A stretch of 45,763 bases of DNA from RGIG8767 sp964386235 (GTDB lineage: Bacteria; Bacillota; Clostridia; Lachnospirales; Lachnospiraceae): assembly GCA_964386235.1 (NCBI GenBank), contig CAYLSH010000009.1, forward strand, positions 1 through 45,763, given 5' to 3'. Positions 22,797 to 31,230 of this stretch are shown here, one piece after another. Within the stretch, counting starts at the first letter, position 1. Each line of letters begins with the position of its first letter. The position numbers were made by a program, and so were the translations under genes. Under the pieces are notes generated by a model. The model searched no databases. It saw only the letters and a program-made list of their open reading frames with translations, and was not told the DNA's origin.

Positions 22797-24719
22797 ATGG
22801 GCAAAAGCAGTACATATGATGCGTCAAGTATTACCGTTTTGGAAGGACTGGAAGCGGTTAGAAAACGTCCGGGTATGTATATTGGAAGTGTTTCTACTAA
22901 GGGTTTGAACCATCTGATCTACGAGATCGTAGATAACTCCGTGGATGAACATTTGGCAGGATATTGTTCACATATACATGTGATATTGGAAAAAGATGGC
23001 TCTGCCACGGTGGAGGACAATGGACGTGGTATCCCGATTGAGATGCACGAAAAAGGAATGAGTGCGGAACGACTTGTTTTTACGACTCTTCACGCGGGTG
23101 GTAAATTTGACGATTCGGCTTACAAGACAAGCGGTGGTCTCCATGGTGTGGGTTCCTCCGTTGTAAATGCTTTGTCCACCCGTCTTACCGTGCGCGTTAA
23201 GAAAAAAGGCTGTATTTATCAGGATAGTTATGAAAGAGGAATTCCCACAACCGAACTGGAAAACGGATTACTGCCGGTAGTGGGCAAAACGAAGGAAACC
23301 GGTACCTGTATTAATTTTTTGCCGGATGATACCATTTTTGATAAGACCCGGTTTAAGGAAGATGAGGTAAAGAGCCGCCTTCATGAGACAGCTTATCTGA
23401 ATCCGAATCTGACCATTGTTTTTGAGGATAAAAGAAAGGAAGAACAGGAATATATCGAGTTCCATGAACCGGAAGGGCTGATCGGTTTTATCAAGGACAT
23501 GAACCGCCAGAAAGAAGTGGTACATGAACCGATTTATTTTTCGGGAGAAAGCGAAGGCATCACAGTAGAGGTGGCTTTACAGTATGTAAATGAATTTCAC
23601 GAAAATGTATTGGGCTTCTGTAATAATATTTATAATGCGGAGGGCGGTACGCATCTGACCGGTTTTAAGACACAGTTTACTACCGTAATGAATACATATG
23701 CCAGAACGCTTGGGATCTTAAAAGAAAAGGATGCGAATTTTACCGGTGCGGATATTCGAAACGGTATGACAGCTGTAGTATCCATCAAACATCCGGATCC
23801 TCGTTTTGAAGGACAGACCAAAACAAAACTGGATAACCAGGATGCTGCCAAGATTGTGAGTAAAGTAACGGGGGATGAGATTGTACGTTATTTTGACCGC
23901 AATCTGGATGTGTTAAAAAGTGTGCTCAGTTGTGCGGAAAAGGCAGCTAAGATTCGTAAGAGTGAAGAAAAAGCCAAGACCAATCTGCTTACGAAACCCA
24001 AGTATTCCTTTGATTCCAATGGCAAACTTGCCAACTGTGAGTCAAGGGATATGAAAAAATGTGAGATTTTTATCGTGGAAGGTGATTCTGCAGGAGGCAG
24101 TGCCAAAACCGCAAGAAACAGACAATACCAGGCAATTTTACCGATTCGCGGTAAGATTCTAAATGTAGAAAAGGCAAGTATTGATAAGATTTTGGCAAAT
24201 GCAGAGATCAAGACCATGATCAATGCCTTTAACTGTGGCTTCTCAGAAGGTTACGGCAATGATTTTGATATCAGCAAACTGCGCTACGATAAGATCATCA
24301 TTATGGCGGATGCCGATGTGGACGGTGCCCATATTTCCACACTTTTATTGACTTTATTCTATCGTTTCATGCCGGAACTGATCTATGAGGGACATGTGTA
24401 TATTGCCATGCCTCCTCTTTATAAAGCCATGCCGTCAAAAGGAGAAGAACAGTATCTGTATGACGACAAAGCGTTGGAAAAATATCGTAAGACACACAAA
24501 GGTCCTTTTACTTTGCAACGTTACAAAGGTCTGGGAGAAATGGATGCGGAACAGTTATGGGAAACCACACTGAATCCTGAGACCAGAAAATTAAAGTTAG
24601 TCGAGATTGAAGATGCAAGATATGCATCCGATGTAACGGCCATGTTGATGGGAACGGATGTGCTTCCCCGTAAACAGTACATATATGAACATGCACAGGA
24701 TGCCCTTTTGGATATTTAA
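22797..24719 (+). CDS. parE: DNA topoisomerase IV subunit B (ParE; GyrB-type ATPase)
   Basis: The ATPase subunit of a type IIA topoisomerase. The GHKL ATPase is marked by RPGMYIGSVSTKGLNHL, EIVDNSVDEHLAG, VEDNGRGIP and TSGGLHGVGSSVVNA (residues about 20-120). The TOPRIM domain has EGDSAGG at about 427-433, PIRGKILNVEKA and MADADVDGAHIS. The C-terminus carries QRYKGLGEMDAEQLWETT. At 640 residues it lacks the long GyrB insertion. The partner gene 56 nt downstream lacks a GyrA box, so I call the pair topoisomerase IV, the decatenase. Distinction from a second gyrase rests mainly on that point. Confidence 0.85.
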   Translation: MGKSSTYDASSITVLEGLEAVRKRPGMYIGSVSTKGLNHLIYEIVDNSVDEHLAGYCSHIHVILEKDGSATVEDNGRGIPIEMHEKGMSAERLVFTTLHAGGKFDDSAYKTSGGLHGVGSSVVNALSTRLTVRVKKKGCIYQDSYERGIPTTELENGLLPVVGKTKETGTCINFLPDDTIFDKTRFKEDEVKSRLHETAYLNPNLTIVFEDKRKEEQEYIEFHEPEGLIGFIKDMNRQKEVVHEPIYFSGESEGITVEVALQYVNEFHENVLGFCNNIYNAEGGTHLTGFKTQFTTVMNTYARTLGILKEKDANFTGADIRNGMTAVVSIKHPDPRFEGQTKTKLDNQDAAKIVSKVTGDEIVRYFDRNLDVLKSVLSCAEKAAKIRKSEEKAKTNLLTKPKYSFDSNGKLANCESRDMKKCEIFIVEGDSAGGSAKTARNRQYQAILPIRGKILNVEKASIDKILANAEIKTMINAFNCGFSEGYGNDFDISKLRYDKIIIMADADVDGAHISTLLLTLFYRFMPELIYEGHVYIAMPPLYKAMPSKGEEQYLYDDKALEKYRKTHKGPFTLQRYKGLGEMDAEQLWETTLNPETRKLKLVEIEDARYASDVTAMLMGTDVLPRKQYIYEHAQDALLDI

Positions 24720-24775
24720 TGATGCCGGCATTTTGTGTATGTAGCAGCAGAAAGTATTTTTGATGGTGAAAAAAG

Positions 24776-27013
24776 ATGAGTGAAGAAATTATCAAAACCG
24801 AATACTCGGAGGTTATGCAAAAATCGTATATTGATTATGCCATGAGTGTTATTGTGGCACGTGCACTCCCCGATGTAAGGGACGGTTTAAAACCGGTACA
24901 AAGAAGAACTTTATACGATATGCAGGAATTGGGGATCCGTTACGATAAACCTTATCGTAAAAGTGCCAGAATCGTCGGAGATACCATGGGTAAGTATCAT
25001 CCTCACGGGGATAGTTCCATTTATGAAGCCCTGGTCGTTATGACACAGGATTTTAAAAAGGGACTTCCGCTTGTGGACGGACACGGTAACTTTGGTAATA
25101 TTGAAGGGGATGGCGCGGCTGCCATGCGTTATACGGAAGCAAGACTTGCCAAAGTATCCCAGGAATGTTTGTTAGCGGATCTGGACAAGGATGTCGTGGA
25201 TTTTGTCCCCAACTTTGATGAAACGGAAAAAGAACCCGGCGTTTTACCGGCAAAGATTCCCAACCTTTTAATCAACGGAACGGAAGGTATTGCAGTTGGT
25301 ATGGCAACGAGCATTCCGCCACACAATTTAGCAGAAGTGATCGATGCCATGAAGGCTTATATGCTGGATGAAAGTATTTCAACCAGAGAATTGATGCGTT
25401 ATGTACCGGGCCCGGATTTCCCTACGGGCGGCATTGTGACCAATAAAGACGAACTGCTTGAGATCTATGAAACCGGTGTCGGTAAGATCAAGGTCCGCGG
25501 TAAAGTGGAAACGGAAAAAGGGAAAAACGGCAAGACCAATGTCGTGATCACAGAGATTCCCTATCCCATGATCGGAGCTAATATCACCAAATTTTTAATG
25601 GATGTGGCAAGTCTTGTAGAGACCAAAAAGACAATGGATGTTGTGGATATTTCCAACCAGTCTTCCAAGGAAGGGATCCGCATTGTCATTGAACTTAGAA
25701 AAGATGCAAATGTAGAGAATTTTATCAATCTGCTCTATAAAAAAACACGTTTAGAAGATACTTTCGGGGTCAATATGCTTGCCATCTGCGATGGCAAACC
25801 GGAGACAATGGGAATGAAACGCATTTTAAAAGAGTGTGTCAAATTCCGTTATGAGGTAGCAACCCGTAAGTACACGAATCTTTTAGAAAAAGAGAATGCC
25901 AAAAAAGAGATTCAGGAAGGTCTTATCAAAGCCTGCAATGTAATTGATCTGATTATTGAGATTTTACGGGGCAGTAAGGACCGTGCCATGGCAAAGGATT
26001 GTCTGATCAACGGTAATATAAAGGGTATTACGTTTAAATCAAAAGAATCCAAGATTATGGCGCAGCAACTCATGTTTACGGAGAATCAGGCAAATGCGAT
26101 TTTAGACATGCGTCTGTACAAATTAATCGGTTTGGAAATCCAGGCGCTGATTAAGGAACATGAAGAAACCATGACCAATATCTACCGTTATGAGGATATT
26201 TTAGCTAGAAAAGATTCCATGGCGCAGGTAATTATCAATGAACTGGAAGAAATCCGCAATGAATATAAGAGAAGCCGCCGGACAGTAATAGATAACTGTG
26301 AAGAAGCGGTTGTGGAAGAAACCAAAGTAGAAGAGATGGATGTTATGGTCTTGGTGGATCGTTTTGGCTATGCAAGATGCATTGACATTCCTACCTATGA
26401 GCGTAATATGGAAGCGGCGGATGCGGAAAGCCGATTTGTCGTAAAATGTAAAAATATTGGTAAGGTTTGCTTCTTTACGAATATCGGACAGTTGCATACA
26501 ATTAAAGTGATGGATCTTCCTTACGGAAAGTTCCGCGATAAAGGAGTTCCTATCGACAATGTCAGCAATTATTCTTCACAGAAAGAGCAGATTGTCGCTG
26601 TTGCATCCCAGTCCGAACTGAATTTATATCGTATGATTTTTGTAACAAAACAGTCCATGATGAAAATAGTGGATGGTGGTGAGTTTGATGTGACAAAAAA
26701 GACTGTCGCAGCCACCAAATTAGCGGACGATGATGAAGTAATCAGTGTGGAAGTCATCCGTGAACAGACCCATATTGTCCTTCGTTCCGCAGAAGGATAT
26801 TTCCTGCGTTTCCCGATAGAAGAGATACCGGAAAAGAAAAAAGGCGCGATCGGTGTAAGAGGCATGAAATTAGGCGCGAAGGATTCTGTGGAAGAGGTAT
26901 ATTACCATAAGAATATGGTAGAATCTGCCATTGTCTATAAAGAAAAAGAAATTGTATTAAATACGATCAAACTGGCAAAACGGGATGGAAAAGGAACCAA
27001 ACTCCGTGTATAA
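24776..27013 (+). CDS. parC: DNA topoisomerase IV subunit A (ParC)
   Basis: The DNA-cleaving subunit. The catalytic Tyr is residue 119 in AAMRYTEARLAKV. The quinolone-contact region reads HPHGDSSIYEALV, with Ser80 and Glu84 as in drug-sensitive enzymes. The breakage-reunion core is followed by a C-terminal beta-pinwheel (about 490-745) with blade motifs such as GYARCIDIP, GQLHTIKVMDLP and GYFLRFPIEEIP. The GyrA box (QRRGGKG) is absent; the nearest stretch reads KKKGAIGVRGMKL. At 745 residues it is closer to ParC than to GyrA. It forms an operon with parE. Confidence 0.87.
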   Translation: MSEEIIKTEYSEVMQKSYIDYAMSVIVARALPDVRDGLKPVQRRTLYDMQELGIRYDKPYRKSARIVGDTMGKYHPHGDSSIYEALVVMTQDFKKGLPLVDGHGNFGNIEGDGAAAMRYTEARLAKVSQECLLADLDKDVVDFVPNFDETEKEPGVLPAKIPNLLINGTEGIAVGMATSIPPHNLAEVIDAMKAYMLDESISTRELMRYVPGPDFPTGGIVTNKDELLEIYETGVGKIKVRGKVETEKGKNGKTNVVITEIPYPMIGANITKFLMDVASLVETKKTMDVVDISNQSSKEGIRIVIELRKDANVENFINLLYKKTRLEDTFGVNMLAICDGKPETMGMKRILKECVKFRYEVATRKYTNLLEKENAKKEIQEGLIKACNVIDLIIEILRGSKDRAMAKDCLINGNIKGITFKSKESKIMAQQLMFTENQANAILDMRLYKLIGLEIQALIKEHEETMTNIYRYEDILARKDSMAQVIINELEEIRNEYKRSRRTVIDNCEEAVVEETKVEEMDVMVLVDRFGYARCIDIPTYERNMEAADAESRFVVKCKNIGKVCFFTNIGQLHTIKVMDLPYGKFRDKGVPIDNVSNYSSQKEQIVAVASQSELNLYRMIFVTKQSMMKIVDGGEFDVTKKTVAATKLADDDEVISVEVIREQTHIVLRSAEGYFLRFPIEEIPEKKKGAIGVRGMKLGAKDSVEEVYYHKNMVESAIVYKEKEIVLNTIKLAKRDGKGTKLRV

Positions 27014-27054
27014 TATTAGCCGGTGTATATGTATAAAGGAAAAAGGATTAAAAT

Positions 27055-27600
27055 ATGAGAGTAATAGCAGGAACCTGCCGATCCCTTCCGCTTGTGACAC
27101 CACAGGGGGATGATACCCGCCCTACAACGGATCGGATCAAGGAAACTTTGTTTAATATGATCCAGATGGAAATCCCGGGATGTGTATTCTATGACCTCTT
27201 TAGCGGAAGCGGTGGAATTGGTATCGAGGCACTTAGCCGTGGAGCAAGACATGCCTATTTTGTCGAGAATAATAAAAATGCCCTGGAATGCATCAAAAAG
27301 AATCTGTCTTTTACCAGACTTTCAGACAATGCAACGGTTGTGAGCCGTGATGTGTTCGGAGCAGTTCCTTTTTTAACACAGAAAGCCGATATCATTTTTA
27401 TGGATCCACCCTATCAATCCGGCATGGAATCTTCTGTCATGCAGATGCTAAAAGATTCGGATTGTTTAAAAGAAGACACCCTGATCATTGTGGAAGCCGT
27501 TAAGGACCATGATTTTTCGGATGTGGAAGAAATGGGTTTTACGATCTTAAAAGAAAAAGTATATAAAACAAACAAACATGTATTTTTTACACTTACATAG
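27055..27600 (+). CDS. rsmD: 16S rRNA (guanine(966)-N2)-methyltransferase RsmD
   Basis: It methylates G966 of 16S rRNA using SAM. MRVIAGTCRSLPLVTP and TRPTTDRIKETLFNM are the family N-terminus. The SAM-binding motif is YDLFSGSGGIGIEALSRGA (about 43-61) and the catalytic motif is FMDPPY (D-P-P-Y, about 117-122). At 181 residues it is full length. It lies 41 nt after parC and 20 nt before coaD; rsmD-coaD-ylbJ order is known from Bacillus (ylbH-ylbI-ylbJ). Confidence 0.95.
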   Translation: MRVIAGTCRSLPLVTPQGDDTRPTTDRIKETLFNMIQMEIPGCVFYDLFSGSGGIGIEALSRGARHAYFVENNKNALECIKKNLSFTRLSDNATVVSRDVFGAVPFLTQKADIIFMDPPYQSGMESSVMQMLKDSDCLKEDTLIIVEAVKDHDFSDVEEMGFTILKEKVYKTNKHVFFTLT

Positions 27601-27620
27601 TAGGAGAAAAGAGGTTTACT

Positions 27621-28112
27621 ATGAAGACGGCAATTTACCCGGGAAGTTTTGATCCGATGACATATGGACATCTTGATATTATTAGGAGAGCCGCTGAGAT
27701 ATTTGATCACTTAACAGTGGCAGTATTAAATAACAATGTCAAGACACCATTGTTTTCCGTATCAGAACGTGTTAATATATTGAAGGAAGCAACAAAGGAT
27801 ATTCCCAATGTTTCCGTGGAATCATTTCAGGGATTATTGATTGATTACGCAAAAGAAAAAGATATCCATGTTTCCGTACGTGGACTTCGTGCAATCACTG
27901 ACTTTGAATATGAATTACAGATTGCACAGACGAATCGTAAATTAAGTAACGGACAGTTGGATACCATCTTTTTGACAACAAGTCTGGAATATTCTTATTT
28001 GAGTTCTTCCAGTGTAAAAGAAATCGCAAGTTTTCATGGGGATATTACACCCCTTGTTCCGGATTTCGTGGCAGAACTTGTTTACGAAAAGTATGGACAT
28101 AAAGTAAATTAG
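27621..28112 (+). CDS. coaD: Phosphopantetheine adenylyltransferase CoaD
   Basis: It transfers AMP from ATP to 4'-phosphopantetheine in coenzyme A synthesis. The nucleotidyltransferase motif is YPGSFDPMTYGHLDII at about 6-21 (T/HxGH), RGLRAITDFEYELQIAQTN at about 88-106, and the C-terminal YSYLSSSSVKEIASF replaces the usual ISSTxVRE with a conservative variant. At 163 residues it is a normal length. It is co-transcribed with rsmD; the gap is 20 nt with an AGGAGA-type SD. Confidence 0.96.
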   Translation: MKTAIYPGSFDPMTYGHLDIIRRAAEIFDHLTVAVLNNNVKTPLFSVSERVNILKEATKDIPNVSVESFQGLLIDYAKEKDIHVSVRGLRAITDFEYELQIAQTNRKLSNGQLDTIFLTTSLEYSYLSSSSVKEIASFHGDITPLVPDFVAELVYEKYGHKVN

Positions 28113-28130
28113 TAAATGGGAGAATAGGAC

Positions 28131-28745
28131 ATGAGCAGTAAGATTGAACAGTTAATTGATGAGATTGAAGATTATATTGCCAGTTGTAAATATAAGACCT
28201 TATCCAATACGCAGATTATCGTGAATAAGGATGAGATTGACGGACTTCTTCGGGAACTTAAGATGAAGACCCCGGATGAGATCAAACGTTACCAGAAGAT
28301 TATAAGCAATAAAGAGGCTATTTTGAACGATGCCCGTGATAAAGCCAATGCGCTGATTCAGGAAGCTACCAATCAGACGAATGAACTGATTAATGAACAT
28401 GAGATTATGATTCAGGCATATGAACAGGCAAATGAGGTGGTTACGCTTGCTTCTGCCCAGGCACAGGAGATTTTGGATGGTGCTACCATGGAAGCCAATC
28501 AACTTCGAGCATCGGCTGTTCAGTACACGGATGATTTACTGGCACATGTGGAAGATATTGTTTCCCACTACATTAATACATCCGGTGCACATTATGATGC
28601 TTTTATGGATTCATTAAATGAATGCTATGAGACCGTTCGTGCCAATCGTGCAGAACTTCGTCCACAGGAGGCGGAAGCAATTGAATTGACGGAGACGATG
28701 AAAGGTGAGGTACCTTCCACAACGGCAGATCTTGATCTTATTTAA
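28131..28745 (+). CDS. Coiled-coil protein between coaD and ylbJ
   Basis: This 204-residue cytosolic protein is almost entirely helical. Residues about 40-125 form a long Ala/Glu/Gln-rich coiled coil (KANALIQEATNQTNELINEH and similar heptads), resembling V-ATPase subunit E/H-like or DivIVA-like proteins. The C-terminal tail is acidic. No catalytic motif is visible. Its position between coaD and ylbJ is seen in related Clostridia, to my recollection. A division or cell-shape scaffold role is a guess only. It closes the operon, with a terminator directly after. Confidence 0.7.
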   Translation: MSSKIEQLIDEIEDYIASCKYKTLSNTQIIVNKDEIDGLLRELKMKTPDEIKRYQKIISNKEAILNDARDKANALIQEATNQTNELINEHEIMIQAYEQANEVVTLASAQAQEILDGATMEANQLRASAVQYTDDLLAHVEDIVSHYINTSGAHYDAFMDSLNECYETVRANRAELRPQEAEAIELTETMKGEVPSTTADLDLI

Positions 28746-28754
28746 GTGTTTATT

Positions 28755-28785
28755 TCGCGCCGGCAGTAATGCTGGCGCGATTTTT
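28755..28785 (+). terminator. Terminator of the rsmD-coaD operon
   Basis: TCGCGCCGGCA (28755-28765) pairs with TGCTGGCGCGA (28770-28780, one G-T pair) around loop GTAA, ending in five T. The T-run overlaps the stop codon of the convergent ylbJ gene at 28784-28786. Confidence 0.93.
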
Positions 28786-29719
28786 ATAGGAATGACACAA
28801 TCCCATAGAGTATCATCGTGATAAATGTCTGATTTATTTTATGAAAGAGATAGGATGACATGGATAATGGGGTATCTTTTATCAGAACAAAAGTCTGATA
28901 TAAGCAACATATACCGCCAAAGGGAAGGAATACTGCGTAGACAATTCCATACAGAGAAGGAATGGACTGCAATGCAGAAATTCCGGATGATATTTCAAAC
29001 AGACCTTTTAACAGATACAGATACGGCTCGGGAATCTGATAATAGGTGTTCGTAAGAGGCAGTTGTATCACGGTAAAAATGACCATGCAGCCGCCGAGTG
29101 TCAGAATAGAAGTGATTGCTTTTTCCAATGACTCCTGTAAGGCTGTTATGATAGAAACGTTGGAGGAAACAGATGATTTTTCGCTTGCCTGAGAGGTAGT
29201 TTTTGCAATGCTTGCAGTAGTATGAAAAGGAATATCACGGAAACGCGTATAGCGAAGAAACAGCCCGTATAAAAGCGGAACAAGATACATGATTACAAAC
29301 GTAAGGAAAACCGGTCCATAGGGACAGCAGATACTGACATAAGAAAGAAAATAGGCAGGACCGATATTATTACAAAACGATAGTAAAAGTTCGGCCTCCC
29401 TTTTCGATATTTTATGTAAAGTAAGGCTTTCGGAAACGATGTTTGCACCCATGGGAAACCCGCATAAAAATCCCATGAAGATCACATAGATGCAATCAGG
29501 AGAAAGGCGAAATAAGACTCCTAAAATAGGATATACGAATCCGGATAAAGATTTGGACAAACCGCTCCGTAACAAAAATCCGGATAAAACCATAAATGGA
29601 AAAAGGGAAGGAATCATTTTTCCATACCAGTTTATAAGGGCGGACAAAACCAGATTTTTACTATTGACCGGGTCGGTCAGCAATAGGAAGATAAGAAAAA
29701 TACTGATTAGAATAGTCAA
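28784..29719 (-). CDS. ylbJ: YlbJ-like sporulation integral membrane protein
   Basis: This 311-residue protein has about eight hydrophobic segments and the family features of YlbJ/SpmA-type nucleoside-recognition (Gate) domain proteins: MIPSLFPFMVLSGFLL near the N-terminus, GFLCGFPMGANIVSE, and LSFCNNIGPAYFLSYV (N-N-x-G-P). It also has a typical second Gate-like half near the C-terminus. It is needed for spore cortex in Bacillus. The start is a TTG at 29717-29719 with GGGAG 6 nt upstream. It is the only convincing minus-strand gene in the window. In Bacillus it lies downstream of coaD in the same direction, so here it has been inverted. It implies the organism, or its recent ancestor, sporulates. 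Confidence 0.85.
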   Translation of the reverse strand: MTILISIFLIFLLLTDPVNSKNLVLSALINWYGKMIPSLFPFMVLSGFLLRSGLSKSLSGFVYPILGVLFRLSPDCIYVIFMGFLCGFPMGANIVSESLTLHKISKREAELLLSFCNNIGPAYFLSYVSICCPYGPVFLTFVIMYLVPLLYGLFLRYTRFRDIPFHTTASIAKTTSQASEKSSVSSNVSIITALQESLEKAITSILTLGGCMVIFTVIQLPLTNTYYQIPEPYLYLLKGLFEISSGISALQSIPSLYGIVYAVFLPFGGICCLYQTFVLIKDTPLSMSSYLFHKINQTFITMILYGIVSFL

Positions 29720-29782
29720 TGCACACTCCCATAATCCATGATCTTATTTTAAATATACGAAGCAGAAAGAGAAGAAAGAACC

Positions 29783-30481
29783 GTGTCAAAACGATTGGAT
29801 AAATTTTTATGTGATAAAAAAATCGGATCACGCAGTCAGGTGAAATCATTAATTGCAAAAGGTCTTATCTCAGTAAACGGAGAAGTTGTAAAAAATGCGG
29901 ATCATAAAATAACGGATTGTGATGTGGTTTGTTTTCAGCAAAAAGAACTTGCAACGGAAGAATTTGGCTATTTTATGCTTAACAAACCGGCAGGAGTCAT
30001 TTCGGCAACCACGGACGCATCAGCTGCTACCGTATTGGATTTTTTTAAGGATGAACCTTACAAAGATCTCTTTCCGGTCGGCAGGCTCGATAAGGATACG
30101 GAAGGACTTTTACTGATCACAAACGATGGGAAATTAGGACATGAGTTGTTATCCCCCAGAAAGCATGTTGCCAAGACGTATTATGTGAAAACGGCACACA
30201 AACTGAGTGAAACGGATATTGAATCCTTGGAAAAGGGTGTTGATATTGGTGAAAAAAAGAACACGCTTCCTGCCAAGGTGGAAGTGATCGGCGATTTGGA
30301 ATTATATCTCACGATCACAGAAGGCAAATTCCATCAGATAAAGCGTATGTTGGAAGCGGTAAATAATCAGGTATTGTATTTAAAGAGAATTTCCATGGGT
30401 GGATTAATCCTGGATCAGGATCTGCCCCTTGGTTCGTATCGGCCATTAACCCGGGAGGAACTGAATATACTAAAGGGATAA
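29783..30481 (+). CDS. RsuA/RluB-type rRNA pseudouridine synthase
   Basis: It isomerises a uridine in rRNA. The N-terminal S4 RNA-binding domain is MSKRLDKFLCDKKIGSRSQV to about residue 60. The catalytic domain follows with MLNKPAGVISAT, the catalytic-Asp motif GRLDKDTEGLLLITNDG at about 106-122, and KTYYVK. At 232 residues it fits the RsuA branch; whether the target is 16S (RsuA) or 23S (RluB/E) cannot be decided here. GTG 29783 is the start codon and its SD is weak (GAAGAAAG). It is divergent from ylbJ. Confidence 0.88.
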   Translation: MSKRLDKFLCDKKIGSRSQVKSLIAKGLISVNGEVVKNADHKITDCDVVCFQQKELATEEFGYFMLNKPAGVISATTDASAATVLDFFKDEPYKDLFPVGRLDKDTEGLLLITNDGKLGHELLSPRKHVAKTYYVKTAHKLSETDIESLEKGVDIGEKKNTLPAKVEVIGDLELYLTITEGKFHQIKRMLEAVNNQVLYLKRISMGGLILDQDLPLGSYRPLTREELNILKG

Positions 30482-30550
30482 AAAGAAGTCCAATACGGAG
30501 AATGGTGTGAAAAATCACTTGGATATGCGGATTCAGAAATGAGGATTAGT

Positions 30551-31201
30551 ATGTTACAAAACATAAAGGCTGTTATTTTTGATCTGGATGGATCGTTAGT
30601 GGATTCCATGTGGATCTGGAAGGATATCGATATTGCGTATCTGGGGCGGTTCGGGATAAAACTGCCAAAGGAACTCCAGACCGAGATAGAGGGCATGAGT
30701 TTTTCAGAGACAGCGGTTTATTTTAAAGAGCGTTTTCAGATCCCGGATTCCTTAGAACAGATGAAAAGCGACTGGAACCGGATGGCATGGGATAAATACA
30801 TCCATGATGTGAAATTAAAACCCGGTGCCGATTTGTTTTTAGAATATTGTATAGCGCATAAGATCAAACTGGGAATTGCCACCAGTAATTCCAGAGAATT
30901 GGTGGAGGCGGTTGCATCGGCAAGAGGGTTTGCAAAAGATTTTGATTGTATTATGACTTCCTGTGAAGTAAACAAAGGCAAACCCGCTCCGGATATTTAT
31001 CTGGCAGTGGCTAAGAAGCTAGAAGTACCGCCACAAAATTGTCTGGTATTTGAAGATATCGTACCGGGCATCATGGCCGGAAAAAATGCGGGCATGCGAG
31101 TATGTGCGGTAGAAGATGCCTATTCCATGCATCAGAATGCGGATAAGAAAAAACTGGCAGATTATTATATTCGGGATTATCATGAGATTAAACTGATATA
31201 A
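30551..31201 (+). CDS. HAD-superfamily phosphatase, beta-phosphoglucomutase-like
   Basis: A subfamily IA HAD hydrolase. Motif I is AVIFDLDGSLVDSMW (residues 7-21; the nucleophile Asp11 and acid Asp13, with S in place of the usual T after G). Motif II is LGIATSNSR, motif III a Lys in KGKPAPDIYL, and motif IV VFEDIVPGIMAGKNAGM. A helical cap lies between. ATG 30551 is chosen: TGAGG (30540-30544) is the SD at 6 nt, and the in-frame ATG at 30539 is part of it. The substrate is unknown. Confidence 0.85.
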   Translation: MLQNIKAVIFDLDGSLVDSMWIWKDIDIAYLGRFGIKLPKELQTEIEGMSFSETAVYFKERFQIPDSLEQMKSDWNRMAWDKYIHDVKLKPGADLFLEYCIAHKIKLGIATSNSRELVEAVASARGFAKDFDCIMTSCEVNKGKPAPDIYLAVAKKLEVPPQNCLVFEDIVPGIMAGKNAGMRVCAVEDAYSMHQNADKKKLADYYIRDYHEIKLI

Positions 31202-31230
31202 TCGGGAAATAAGCAGAAAAGAGGATACAA

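Noticed and set aside
22797..27013. Calling the pair gyrB/gyrA
   Set aside because: The A subunit lacks a QRRGGKG-type GyrA box and is short (745 residues), so topoisomerase IV fits better.
29661..29858. Minus-strand frame over the ylbJ/rsuA junction
   Set aside because: Runs across the start regions of two better genes and has no family features.
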